A DNA stretch of 64,000 nucleotides from Pseudomonas sp. CCC3.1 (GTDB taxonomy: Bacteria; Pseudomonadota; Gammaproteobacteria; Pseudomonadales; Pseudomonadaceae). The stretch's first letter is position 1, and the number at the start of each line of letters is the position of its first letter. The notes below the pieces were generated by a model, which saw only the letters and a list, made by a program, of their open reading frames with translations, made no database searches and was not told the origin of the DNA. Both the position numbers and the translations under genes were made by a program. The DNA is taken from contig NZ_CP133778.1 of assembly GCF_034347405.1 (NCBI RefSeq), positions 5,244,501-5,308,500 on the forward strand, written 5' to 3'. Positions 25,316-33,501 of this stretch are shown piece by piece.

Positions 25316-25702
25316 ATGACGACAACCAACCACTTACCCCAGGGTGGCCATTACGCCACCTGGCGCCAGATCGGTGACTGGCGACTGACTGCTGGAATTG
25401 TGCCGCGCGATGCCGCTCGCAACCTGCTCGGCACGACCATCGAAGAGCAGACCGCCGCCGTGTTTGACCGGCTCAGGGCAATCCTCGCCGAGTCGGGGGC
25501 CGCCTTGCAGGATGTGGTCAAAATCCAGGTTTACCTGGCAGACCTTGAGGAAATGGGACGTTTCAATGCCGAGTACGCGAAGCAGATGGGCGACCTGAAG
25601 CCGGTGAGGACGACCCTCGGTTGCCAGCTCAACGGGGTCAAAGTGGAGATTGATGCCGTCGCGTATACAGGCTCGGAACCGGTGAGAGGACCGCTGGCCT
25701 GA
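25316..25702 (+). CDS. RidA (YjgF/YER057c/UK114) family protein
   Basis: A 128-residue protein: 'YATWRQIGDWRLTAGIVPRD', 'IEEQTAAVFDRLRAILAESGAALQDVVKIQVYLADLEEMGRFNAEYAKQMGDLKPVRTTLGCQLNGVKVEIDAVAY'. The conserved Arg of the active site (PVR-TT) and the final Glu (VEIDAVA) are present. RidA proteins hydrolyse enamine/imine products of PLP dehydratases, or act on related imine or amide bonds. One base separates it from the MFS stop, so it is in the same operon. Its link to the PLP dehydratase at 17751 through a shared operator makes an imine-hydrolysis role likely. Confidence 0.88.
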   Translation: MTTTNHLPQGGHYATWRQIGDWRLTAGIVPRDAARNLLGTTIEEQTAAVFDRLRAILAESGAALQDVVKIQVYLADLEEMGRFNAEYAKQMGDLKPVRTTLGCQLNGVKVEIDAVAYTGSEPVRGPLA

Positions 25703-25831
25703 GCGTGTATGACGCCGCTGAAATTTATTTTTTCGATCAGCGCTTCCCGCTCATGCAAGGCGCCGTGGGCAAATTCGCTCACGGCTCCTGATCATGCACA
25801 ACGTTAAGGTTGGAAACCCTGACAGCACGCG

Positions 25832-26197
25832 TCAATGGGCCAACTCAACATAACTCGACTCCCCGCCTCCGGTCGCGCCAGACAGCCAGCCCCAGACGAA
25901 CGCCAGCGTGGTACGCCCTGCGTGATCCACGTCTACCGTGCCACGGGACCAGCCCGCGAGCAGTTCACCCTCAGTGGTGATGCACTGATAAAGAAGCTCG
26001 ATGGTGTCGGGCCCTGTCGCGCGTCCGACCATATGCCCCTGGTGAATATGACCACCTTGGTAAGTGCCTGAAATCGCATGACCCTCAACATGGTAGTGAA
26101 ACACGGTGCTGGCATCGGATAGCCCGTGAGCGTTTTGCGCGACCACAAAGCGCCGATTGTTCATGCGCTCGCGGATTTGAGAAAAGGTACTGTCCAT
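25832..26197 (-). CDS. Conserved small protein, function unknown (sometimes labelled N-acetylglutamate synthase)
   Basis: A 121-residue soluble protein: 'MNNRRFVVAQNAHGLSDASTVFHYHVEGHAISGTYQGGHIHQGHMVGRATGPDTIELLYQCITTEGELLAGWSRGTVDVD'. The repeated short beta-hairpin pattern (ISGTYQGG, VGRATG, GWSRG) suggests a beta-barrel. Homologues I recall are often tagged 'N-acetylglutamate synthase', but no GNAT motif is present, so that name is not supported. The start at 26197 (MDSTFSQ) has GGAGG about 9 bases upstream, and the in-frame ATG at 26221 overlaps it. It lies in the attTn7-facing region downstream of glmS, same strand, 75 bp after its stop. Confidence 0.7.
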   Translation of the reverse strand: MDSTFSQIRERMNNRRFVVAQNAHGLSDASTVFHYHVEGHAISGTYQGGHIHQGHMVGRATGPDTIELLYQCITTEGELLAGWSRGTVDVDHAGRTTLAFVWGWLSGATGGGESSYVELAH

Positions 26198-26219
26198 CAA
26201 TGATTGACCTCCCGATAGC

Positions 26220-26244
26220 ATTCGACCCGCAGCGCGGGTCGAAT
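26220..26244 (-). terminator. Terminator hairpin downstream of glmS
   Basis: A perfect 11-bp stem ATTCGACCCGC-agc-GCGGGTCGAAT begins 28 bp after the glmS stop codon on the minus strand. No T run follows, but the stem is very stable and in the usual terminator position. The Tn7 target point about 25 bp past the glmS stop falls at about 26248, just before this hairpin; no Tn7 end is present. Confidence 0.65.
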
Positions 26245-26272
26245 GGGGTACTGCATTGAGTCGCGACAGAAA

Positions 26273-28108
26273 TTATTCCACGGTGACCGATTTAGCCAGG
26301 TTACGCGGCTGGTCCACGTCGGTGCCTTTAAGCACAGCCACGTAGTACGACAGCAGTTGCAGCGGGATGGTGTAGAGGATCGGCGCCAGCACATCGTGGA
26401 TGTGCGGCATGTTGATCACGTGGGTGCCTTCGCCATTGCTCATGCCGGCTTGCTCGTCAGCAAACACGATCAACTCACCGCCACGGGCGCGAACTTCTTG
26501 CAGGTTGGATTTCAGTTTTTCCAACAGTTCATTGTTCGGCGCAACAGTCACTACCGGCATGTCGTTATCCACAAGCGCCAGCGGGCCGTGTTTCAGCTCA
26601 CCGGCGGGGTACGCTTCGGCGTGGATGTACGAAATTTCTTTGAGCTTGAGCGCACCTTCCATCGCCACCGGGAACTGAGCACCACGGCCCAGGAACAAAG
26701 TGTGGTGTTTGTCGGCAAACAGCTCGGCGACTTTTTCTACAGTGGCGTCCATCGCCAGCGCTTCACCCAGACGTGCTGGCAGACGACGCAGTTCTTCAAC
26801 CAGTTGCGCTTCAACACCGGCTTCCAGCGTGCCGCGAACCTGGCCCAAGGACAGGGTCAGCAACAACAAGCCCACCAATTGAGTGGTAAAGGCTTTGGTC
26901 GATGCCACGCCAATTTCACGACCGGCCTGGGTCAGCAGGGTCAGGTCAGACTCACGCACCAGGGAACTGATACCGACGTTACAAATCGCCAGGCTGGCGA
27001 GGAAACCCAGCTCTTTGGCGTTACGCAGAGCAGCCAAGGTGTCAGCTGTTTCGCCCGACTGTGAAATCGACACGAACAAGGTGTCTGGCTGGACTACTAC
27101 TTTTCGATAGCGGAACTCGCTGGCCACTTCGACCTGGCATGGAATACCGGCCAGCGCTTCAAGCCAGTAACGGGCAACCATCCCGGCGTGATAGCTGGTA
27201 CCGCAGGCGACGATCTGAACATTGCGCACGTTGGCGAACAGTTCAGCCGCCTGTGGACCAAACGCCTGAACCAGAACGTGGTCCTGCCCCAAACGGTTTT
27301 CCAGGGTGCGCTGCACCACGCTTGGTTGCTCGTGAATTTCTTTGAGCATGTAGTGACGGAACTCGCCTTTGTCGGCCGCTTCGGCACCATCGCGGTATTG
27401 CACGGCTTCACGCTGAACGCTTTGGCCGTTTACGTCCCAGATTTGCACGCTGTCACGGCGGATTTCAGCGATGTCGCCTTCTTCCAGGTACATGAAGCGG
27501 TCAGTCACTTGGCGCAATGCCAATTGATCGGACGCCAGGAAGTTTTCGCCCAGGCCCAAACCAATCACCAGCGGGCTGCCACTGCGAGCGGCGATCAGGC
27601 GATCCGGTTGCTTGGCATTGATAACAGCCAGACCGTAAGCACCGTGGAGTTCTTTAACCGTGGCCTTCAAGGCTTCGGTGAGGTCGCTTTGCTCTTTGAG
27701 TTTGTGGTGCAGCAGATGGGCGATGACTTCGGTGTCGGTGTCCGAGGCAAACACATAACCCAGGCCTTTGAGCTGTTCGCGCAAGGCTTCGTGGTTTTCG
27801 ATGATGCCGTTGTGCACAACAGCCAGATCAGAACCCGAAAAATGCGGGTGAGCATTACGCTCGCACGGCGCGCCGTGGGTCGCCCAACGGGTATGCGCAA
27901 TGCCCAGGCGCCCCACCAATGGTTCACCGGCCAGTGCTTGTTCCAGCTCAGCGACTTTGCCGTTGCGACGTACGCGCTCCAGTGTGCCGTTATTGGTAAA
28001 TACAGCCACACCGGCGCTGTCATAGCCGCGGTATTCAAGACGTTTCAGGCCTTCGAGCAGAATGGCCGTGATATTGCGTTCAGCGACTGCGCCAACGATG
28101 CCACACAT
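26273..28108 (-). CDS. glmS: Glutamine-fructose-6-phosphate aminotransferase (isomerizing)
   Basis: A 611-residue enzyme making glucosamine-6-phosphate from fructose-6-phosphate and glutamine, the first step to UDP-GlcNAc. The N-terminal glutaminase begins at Cys2 ('MCGIVGAVAERNITAILLEGLKRLEYRGYDSAG'), and 'RWATHGAPCERNAHPH' is present. Two SIS domains follow: 'VACGTSYHAGMVARYWLEA', 'VSISQSGETADTLAALR', 'FLGRGAQFPVAMEGALKLKEISYIHAEAYPAGELKHGPLAL'. It ends 'NLAKSVTVE', the conserved end read by Tn7. It lies 9 bp after the DeoR-family gene, sharing an operon with it. Confidence 0.98.
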   Translation of the reverse strand: MCGIVGAVAERNITAILLEGLKRLEYRGYDSAGVAVFTNNGTLERVRRNGKVAELEQALAGEPLVGRLGIAHTRWATHGAPCERNAHPHFSGSDLAVVHNGIIENHEALREQLKGLGYVFASDTDTEVIAHLLHHKLKEQSDLTEALKATVKELHGAYGLAVINAKQPDRLIAARSGSPLVIGLGLGENFLASDQLALRQVTDRFMYLEEGDIAEIRRDSVQIWDVNGQSVQREAVQYRDGAEAADKGEFRHYMLKEIHEQPSVVQRTLENRLGQDHVLVQAFGPQAAELFANVRNVQIVACGTSYHAGMVARYWLEALAGIPCQVEVASEFRYRKVVVQPDTLFVSISQSGETADTLAALRNAKELGFLASLAICNVGISSLVRESDLTLLTQAGREIGVASTKAFTTQLVGLLLLTLSLGQVRGTLEAGVEAQLVEELRRLPARLGEALAMDATVEKVAELFADKHHTLFLGRGAQFPVAMEGALKLKEISYIHAEAYPAGELKHGPLALVDNDMPVVTVAPNNELLEKLKSNLQEVRARGGELIVFADEQAGMSNGEGTHVINMPHIHDVLAPILYTIPLQLLSYYVAVLKGTDVDQPRNLAKSVTVE

Positions 28109-28117
28109 AAAATTCTC

Positions 28118-28885
28118 CTAACCAAGGGCGGCGCATAACAGTGTTATGCCCCGGGCCTGAATCTGTTCGCGTGCCTCAAGCGGCAAGCGATCATCTGTAA
28201 TAAGGGTATGGACGCTGCTCCAGGGCAGTTCCAGGTTGGGTATTTTGCGTCCGATCTTGTCGGACTCGACCATCACAATCACTTCACGCGCGACTTCGGC
28301 CATGACCCGGCTCAGACCCAACAACTCATTAAACGTTGTTGTGCCCCGCTGCAGGTCGATCCCATCAGCGCCGATAAACAATTGATCGAAGTCGTAAGAG
28401 CGCAGCACCTGTTCGGCAACCTGTCCCTGAAAGGACTCGGAATGAGGGTCCCACGTGCCGCCGGTCATCAACAGCACAGGCTCATGCTCAAGTTCACTGA
28501 GCGCGTTGGCGACGTGCAAGGAGTTGGTCATCACTACGAGGCCCGGTTGCAGGCCCAGTTGTGGAATCATCGAAGCGGTGGTGCTGCCGCTGTCGATAAT
28601 GATGCGCGCATGTTCTTTAATCAGACCGACTGCCGCACGGGCAATGGCTTGTTTATAGAGAGAAACCGGCTGAGGTACATCGCTGACCAGTTCTTGCGGC
28701 ATGGTGATGGCGCCGCCGTAACGACGCAGTAACAAGCCATTACTTTCGAGTGCCGCCAGATCCTTGCGAATCGTAACCTCAGAGGTTTCGAAGCGCTTGG
28801 CCAATTCATCCACGCTGACTTCACCCAGCTCTGCGAGCAAGGCCAGGATGTTGTGTCTGCGCTGGGGCGTGTTCCGTTTAGACAT
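28118..28885 (-). CDS. DeoR-family transcriptional regulator, glmS-linked
   Basis: A 255-residue DeoR protein: HTH 'RRHNILALLAELGEVSVDELAKRFETSEVTIRKDLAALESNGLLLRRYGGAI' and a sugar-phosphate sensor domain with 'IIDSGSTTASMIPQL' and 'LFIGADGIDLQRG'. ATG 28885 (MSKRNTPQRR) has an AGAG-type ribosome site. It is co-transcribed with glmS and lies between glmU and glmS, as in other Pseudomonas. It probably senses an amino-sugar phosphate and controls glmS and itself (inference from context). CGAAA repeats at 28898-28920 are its likely operator. Confidence 0.92.
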   Translation of the reverse strand: MSKRNTPQRRHNILALLAELGEVSVDELAKRFETSEVTIRKDLAALESNGLLLRRYGGAITMPQELVSDVPQPVSLYKQAIARAAVGLIKEHARIIIDSGSTTASMIPQLGLQPGLVVMTNSLHVANALSELEHEPVLLMTGGTWDPHSESFQGQVAEQVLRSYDFDQLFIGADGIDLQRGTTTFNELLGLSRVMAEVAREVIVMVESDKIGRKIPNLELPWSSVHTLITDDRLPLEAREQIQARGITLLCAALG

Positions 28886-28897
28886 AACGACTCTAAG

Positions 28898-28952
28898 TTT
28901 CGTTTCGAAAGATAACGAAAGCAATGAAACCCTATCTCGAAATAGTCGTCAA
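28898..28952 (-). promoter_or_regulatory. Promoter/operator region of the DeoR-glmS operon
   Basis: The segment 28898-28920 reads TTTCGTT-N9-AACGAAA with an internal TTTCGAAA. Tandem and inverted TTTCG/CGAAA units are typical DeoR-family operators. A further CTCGAAAT lies at 28937. A -35-like TTGACG (28947-28952, minus) is 17 bp from a weak -10 TTTCAT, so the operator would lie just downstream of the promoter. Autoregulation is inferred. Confidence 0.45.
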
Positions 28953-29149
28953 GAAATTGTTGCGGATTATTTTTGTGAATAACTCACTTTGGTCCCCGTC
29001 TGCCGGGGCTTTGCTCGGTTGTTTTTGACCGATAACAGAGGGGATTATCCACAGGGAGGGGATAAGGACGTTCGTAACATATTGATTTAAAACAGTTATA
29101 GGATGACTGCAATTCGTAACAAAACACGATACGCGCTTGTGGATAACTT
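28953..29149. other. AT-rich intergenic stretch with two perfect DnaA boxes
   Basis: Between the DeoR and glmU genes. TTATCCACA occurs at 29045-29053 and TGTGGATAA at 29138-29146. Otherwise no gene, terminator or RNA is recognisable; it is flanked by a partial REP element at 29150. Confidence 0.5.
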
Positions 29150-29216
29150 GTTGCTCGCGATCTTTTAAGATCAAAAGATCGCGAGGCAATCGAGCGTCGA
29201 CCGGCTGCTCCTACAG
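29150..29216. repeat. Degenerate REP-type repeat (GATC-ended Pseudomonas family)
   Basis: Reads TTGCTCGCGATCTTTTAAGA, then TCAAAAGATCGCGAGGCAAT, then GAGCGTCGACCGGCTGCTCC and TACAGA. The central part is nearly identical to the intact element at 60117-60185 (CTCGCGATCTTT...AAAGATCGCGAG, ...CTCCTACAGA), but the outer arms have diverged. It lies directly downstream of glmU. Confidence 0.7.
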
Positions 29217-29227
29217 AGGGGGCGATA

Positions 29228-30595
29228 TTACGGCTTCGGCAGCTTAACTGGGCGTTTCCAGCCATCGATGTTGCGTTGGCGCGCCCGGCCCACGGCCAGT
29301 TGCTCCGGTGCCACGTTTTGGTTGATGGTCGAACCGGCGGCGGTGGTCGCTCCATTGGAGATATCCACAGGCGCGACCAACGAGTTGTTGGAACCGATGA
29401 ACACGTCTGCGCCCAACACGGTCTTCCACTTGTTGGCGCCATCGTAGTTGCAGGTGATGGTGCCCGCTCCGATGTTGGTGCGCGGCCCTACTTCGGCATC
29501 ACCCAAATACGTCAGGTGTCCACACTTGGCATCTTCGCCGAGGTGGGCATTTTTCAACTCGACGAAGTTACCCACATGGGCACGTGCATCGAGCACGCTG
29601 CCCGGACGCAAGCGAGCGAAAGGACCGGCATCGCTGCCCTCGCCCATGACTGCTCCGTCAAGGTGGCTGTTGGCTTTGACCACAACGCCTTTGCGCAAGG
29701 TGCTGTCTTTGATCACACAGTTAGGGCCAATCACCACGTCGTCTTCGATCACCACGCGACCTTCAAGAATCACGTTGATGTCGATCAGCACATCGCGACC
29801 GACGGTCACTTCGCCACGTACATCGAAACGCGCCGGATCGCGCAAGGTCACGCCCAAGGCCATCAATCGACGACCTTCGCGAAGTTGGTAATGACGCTCC
29901 AGTTCGCTGAGCTGTTTACGGTCATTGGCGCCCTGCACTTCCATTGGGTCATGGGCGTGTTCGGTGGCCACGACCAAACCATCGTCAACCGCCATCGCGA
30001 TCACGTCGGTCAGGTAGTACTCGCCTTGGGCGTTGTTGTTCGACAGGCGACTCATCCAGTCAGCCAGACGCGCAGCCGGCAAGGCCAGAATTCCGGTGTT
30101 GCCTTCGGTGATGGCACGTTGCTCATCGGTTGCATCTTTATGCTCGACGATGGCGCTGACTTTACCGGCAGCATCACGCACGATCCGGCCATAACCCGTC
30201 GGGTCTGCCAGGTTAACGGTCAGCAAGCCCAATTGCTCGGGAGCCACCTGTTTGAGCAAGCGCTGCAACGTATCCACTTCAATCAGCGGCACATCGCCAT
30301 ACAGGATCAATACGTTCTCTGCCGACAGAAACGGCAAGGCCTGGGCTACCGCGTGACCGGTTCCGAGTTGCTTGTCTTGAAGCACAAAGTTCAGGTCATC
30401 AGCGGCCAGACGTTCGCGGACCTGTTCGGCACCGTGGCCGATGACCACGTGAATACCGGTCGGCTTAAGCTGGCGGGCGCTGTGGATAACATGCCCGAGC
30501 ATGGAGTTGCCAGCCACGGGGTGCAGAACCTTGGGCAGGGCCGAACGCATGCGAGTGCCCTGACCTGCGGCGAGAATAACGATATCGAGAGACAT
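29228..30595 (-). CDS. glmU: Bifunctional N-acetylglucosamine-1-P uridyltransferase / glucosamine-1-P acetyltransferase
   Basis: A 455-residue cytoplasmic enzyme making UDP-GlcNAc for peptidoglycan and LPS. The N-terminal pyrophosphorylase domain carries 'ILAAGQGTRMRSALPKVLHPVAG', 'LGTGHAVAQALPFL', 'YGDVPLI'. The C-terminal left-handed beta-helix of hexapeptide repeats ends in 'GHLTYLGDAEVGPRTNIGAGTITCNYDGANKWKT' and 'GSNNSLVAPV'. The length is the family norm. It stands between the atp operon terminator and glmS, the usual Pseudomonas order. Confidence 0.98.
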   Translation of the reverse strand: MSLDIVILAAGQGTRMRSALPKVLHPVAGNSMLGHVIHSARQLKPTGIHVVIGHGAEQVRERLAADDLNFVLQDKQLGTGHAVAQALPFLSAENVLILYGDVPLIEVDTLQRLLKQVAPEQLGLLTVNLADPTGYGRIVRDAAGKVSAIVEHKDATDEQRAITEGNTGILALPAARLADWMSRLSNNNAQGEYYLTDVIAMAVDDGLVVATEHAHDPMEVQGANDRKQLSELERHYQLREGRRLMALGVTLRDPARFDVRGEVTVGRDVLIDINVILEGRVVIEDDVVIGPNCVIKDSTLRKGVVVKANSHLDGAVMGEGSDAGPFARLRPGSVLDARAHVGNFVELKNAHLGEDAKCGHLTYLGDAEVGPRTNIGAGTITCNYDGANKWKTVLGADVFIGSNNSLVAPVDISNGATTAAGSTINQNVAPEQLAVGRARQRNIDGWKRPVKLPKP

Positions 30596-30655
30596 GACTG
30601 GCTACCAATCCTGGGTGGTCAGCGGCTGTGACCAAAAAGTAAATCGCGGAAAAAG

Positions 30656-30683
30656 AAAAAGGGTAGCCGAGGCTACCCTTTTT
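30656..30683 (-). terminator. Intrinsic terminator of the atp operon
   Basis: The stem GGGTAGCC/GGCTACCC is flanked by A and T runs, giving AAAAAGGGTAGCC...GGCTACCCTTTTTCTTTTT on the minus strand 28 bp after the atpC stop. A strong classical terminator; the A run makes it potentially bidirectional. Confidence 0.92.
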
Positions 30684-30710
30684 AATCAATCGCACAATGA
30701 AGCAGGACGC

Positions 30711-31139
30711 TTAACCGCCGAACTTCTTGCGGATTTGCTGGACGGTGCGCAGCTGAGCTGCGGCCTCGGCCAGACGTGCAGCAGCAGATCCGTAATCGAA
30801 ATCTGCGCCTTTTTCGCTCAGGGCCTTCTCGGCAGCTTTAACAGCTGCTTGAGCGGAGGCTTCATCCAGGTCGTCAGCACGTTGCACGGTGTCGGCAAGT
30901 ACCTTGACCATGTTCGGCTGAACCTCGAGGAAACCACCGGAGATGTAAAACACCTCGGCTTCGCCACCCTGTTTGATCAGGCGGATCGGACCTGGGTTCA
31001 GACTGGTGATCAGCGGAGCGTGGCCCAGAGCGATACCAAGATCACCCAGTGCACCGTGCGCAATCACCATCTCAACCAGACCGGAAAAGATTTCTCCTTC
31101 CGCGCTGACGATATCGCAATGGACTGTCATATTAGCCAT
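30711..31139 (-). CDS. atpC: ATP synthase epsilon subunit
   Basis: A 142-residue subunit of the F1 rotor stalk that regulates ATP hydrolysis. An N-terminal beta-sandwich ('TVHCDIVSAEGEIFSGLVEMVIAHGALGDLGIALGHAPLITSLNPGPIRL') is followed by a C-terminal helical pair rich in Ala/Glu ('EASAQAAVKAAEKALSEKG'). The start ATG has GAGG about 7 bases upstream. Last gene of atpIBEFHAGDC, 44 bp after atpD. Confidence 0.97.
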   Translation of the reverse strand: MANMTVHCDIVSAEGEIFSGLVEMVIAHGALGDLGIALGHAPLITSLNPGPIRLIKQGGEAEVFYISGGFLEVQPNMVKVLADTVQRADDLDEASAQAAVKAAEKALSEKGADFDYGSAAARLAEAAAQLRTVQQIRKKFGG

Positions 31140-31183
31140 CTGATTGCCTCAACCTGATTAGCGCCCGTTTCCGGGCGCCCGAA

Positions 31184-32563
31184 TTACAGTTTCTTGGCTT
31201 TCTCGATCGCTTCTTCGATGCCGCCGACCATGTAGAACGCTTGTTCTGGCAGGTGGTCGTAGTCACCGTTGAGGATGCCTTTGAAGCCAGCAATGGTGTC
31301 TTTCAGGGAAACGTATTTACCCGAAGCGCCAGTGAAGACTTCAGCCACGAAGAACGGCTGAGACAAGAAACGCTGGATCTTACGAGCGCGGGATACCAAC
31401 TGCTTGTCGGTTTCCGACAGCTCGTCCATACCCAGGATCGCAATGATGTCCTTCAGTTCTTTGTAACGCTGCAACACGTACTGAACGCCACGAGCGGTGT
31501 CGTAGTGTTCCTGGCCGATTACGTTCGGGTCCAGCTGGCGCGAAGTCGAATCCAGTGGATCTACTGCTGGGTAGATACCCAGGGAAGCGATGTCACGGGA
31601 CAGAACGACAGTAGCGTCCAAGTGGGCAAACGTGGTCGCAGGCGACGGGTCAGTCAAGTCATCCGCAGGTACGTATACCGCTTGGATCGACGTGATCGAA
31701 CCGTTTTTGGTCGAAGTGATGCGCTCTTGCAGAGTACCCATCTCTTCAGCCAGAGTCGGCTGATAACCTACTGCCGAAGGCATACGGCCCAGCAGTGCAG
31801 ATACTTCAGTACCGGCCAAGGTGTAACGGTAGATGTTGTCAACGAACAACAGTACGTCGTTACCTTCGTCACGGAACTTCTCGGCCATGGTCAGGCCAGT
31901 CAGTGCTACGCGCAGACGGTTACCCGGCGGCTCGTTCATCTGACCGTAAACCAGTGCCACTTTGTCCAGTACGCTGGAATCCTTCATCTCGTGGTAGAAG
32001 TCGTTACCCTCACGAGTACGCTCACCCACACCAGCGAACACGGAATAACCGCTGTGTTCCATGGCGATGTTACGGATCAGTTCCATCATGTTTACGGTTT
32101 TGCCTACACCGGCACCACCGAACAGACCAACCTTACCGCCTTTTGCAAACGGGCAGATCAGGTCGATAACCTTGATGCCAGTTTCCAGAAGGTCGTTGCC
32201 GCCTGCTTGCTCAGCGAAGGACGGTGCTGGGCGGTGAATGCCCCAACGCTCTTCGGTGTCAATCGGGCCAGCTTCGTCGATCGGGTTGCCCAGAACGTCC
32301 ATGATCCGGCCCAGAGTCGCTTTACCGACTGGTACGGAGATGGCTGCGCCAGAGTCGGTGACTTCCAGACCGCGCTTCAAGCCCTCGGTGGAACCCATCG
32401 CAATGGTACGAACCACGCCGTCGCCCAGCTGCTGCTGAACTTCCAGAGTGGTTCCGGCCGCGCTTTGTACTTTCAGCGCGTTGTAGATGCTCGGTACGCT
32501 GTCGCGTGGAAATTCCACGTCGATAACGGCGCCGATGATTTGAACGATACGTCCGCTACTCAT
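31184..32563 (-). CDS. atpD: ATP synthase beta subunit
   Basis: A 459-residue catalytic subunit of F1. Walker A 'GLFGGAGVGKTVNMMELI', 'GVGERTREGNDFYHEM' with the catalytic Glu, Walker B 'VLLFVDNIYRYTLAGTEVSALLGRMPSAVGYQPTL', and the DELSEED-equivalent 'GMDELSETD'. Note 'DNIYRYT' where most bacteria have 'DNIFRFT', as in other pseudomonads. Length and order are standard. Confidence 0.98.
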   Translation of the reverse strand: MSSGRIVQIIGAVIDVEFPRDSVPSIYNALKVQSAAGTTLEVQQQLGDGVVRTIAMGSTEGLKRGLEVTDSGAAISVPVGKATLGRIMDVLGNPIDEAGPIDTEERWGIHRPAPSFAEQAGGNDLLETGIKVIDLICPFAKGGKVGLFGGAGVGKTVNMMELIRNIAMEHSGYSVFAGVGERTREGNDFYHEMKDSSVLDKVALVYGQMNEPPGNRLRVALTGLTMAEKFRDEGNDVLLFVDNIYRYTLAGTEVSALLGRMPSAVGYQPTLAEEMGTLQERITSTKNGSITSIQAVYVPADDLTDPSPATTFAHLDATVVLSRDIASLGIYPAVDPLDSTSRQLDPNVIGQEHYDTARGVQYVLQRYKELKDIIAILGMDELSETDKQLVSRARKIQRFLSQPFFVAEVFTGASGKYVSLKDTIAGFKGILNGDYDHLPEQAFYMVGGIEEAIEKAKKL

Positions 32564-32590
32564 AGCTGGATCCTCTGAATATTTGAACCG

Positions 32591-33451
32591 TTAAACCGCG
32601 GCAGCGCCGCCGACGATTTCCGAGATCTCTTGGGTGATCGCAGCCTGACGCGCCTTGTTGTAGATCAGCTGCAAATCGCTGATCAAATCACCGGCGTTAT
32701 CAGTGGCGTTCTTCATTGCGATCATCCGCGCAGCTTGTTCAGCTGCACTGTTCTCGACCACCGCCTGGTACACCTGCGACTCCACGTAACGCACCATCAA
32801 GCCGTCAAGCAGCTCTTTGGCATCTGGTTCGTAGAGGTAGTCCCAGTGGTGCTTGAGTTCTTGATCCGGGGTCGCCACCAGTGGAATCAATTGCTCCACA
32901 GTCGGCTGTTGCGTCATGGTGTTGATGAACTTGTTGGATACCACGGACAGGCGGTCAATACGGCCTTCCAGGTATGCATCCAGCATCACCTTAACGCTGC
33001 CGATCAAATCATTGATCGACGGTTCTTCACCCAGATGGCTGATGGCAGCGACGACGTTACCGCCGAAGTTACGGAAAAAAGCCGCACCTTTGCTACCCAC
33101 CACGCACAGATCAATCTCGGCGCCGTTTTCGCGGTTTACCGCCATGTCCTTGACCAAAGCCTTGAACAGGTTGGTATTCAAACCACCGCACAAACCACGG
33201 TCACTGCTCACAACCACATAACCAACACGCTTAACTGGGCGGTCGATCATGAATGGGTGGCGGTATTCCGGGTTGGCGTTGGCCAAATGCCCAATAACCT
33301 GGCGGATACGCTCCGCATAAGGACGGCTAGCAGCCATGCGCATTTGTGCCTTGCGCATTTTGCTGACCGCCACTTTTTCCATGGCGCTGGTAATTTTTTG
33401 CGTGCTTTTGATGCTCGCAATCTTACTGCGAATCTCTTTTGCGCCTGCCAT
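32591..33451 (-). CDS. atpG: ATP synthase gamma subunit
   Basis: A 286-residue central stalk subunit. N- and C-terminal coiled-coil helices are 'MAGAKEIRSKIASIKSTQKITSAMEKVAVSKMRKAQ' and 'AARMIAMKNATDNAGDLISDLQLIYNKARQAAITQEISEIVGGAAAV'; the central Rossmann-like part contains 'SDRGLCGGLN'. It rotates within the alpha3beta3 ring. It lies between atpA and atpD with short gaps. Confidence 0.98.
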   Translation of the reverse strand: MAGAKEIRSKIASIKSTQKITSAMEKVAVSKMRKAQMRMAASRPYAERIRQVIGHLANANPEYRHPFMIDRPVKRVGYVVVSSDRGLCGGLNTNLFKALVKDMAVNRENGAEIDLCVVGSKGAAFFRNFGGNVVAAISHLGEEPSINDLIGSVKVMLDAYLEGRIDRLSVVSNKFINTMTQQPTVEQLIPLVATPDQELKHHWDYLYEPDAKELLDGLMVRYVESQVYQAVVENSAAEQAARMIAMKNATDNAGDLISDLQLIYNKARQAAITQEISEIVGGAAAV

Positions 33452-33501
33452 GTAACACCTATCAGGTTAGCAAGCGGGAGCCTTGCGGCTCCCGCTGCGG
33501 C

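Noticed and set aside
26273..28300. glmS ribozyme or riboswitch
   Set aside because: No leader is available: glmS starts 9 bp after the DeoR-family gene, and the ribozyme is characteristic of Gram-positive bacteria.
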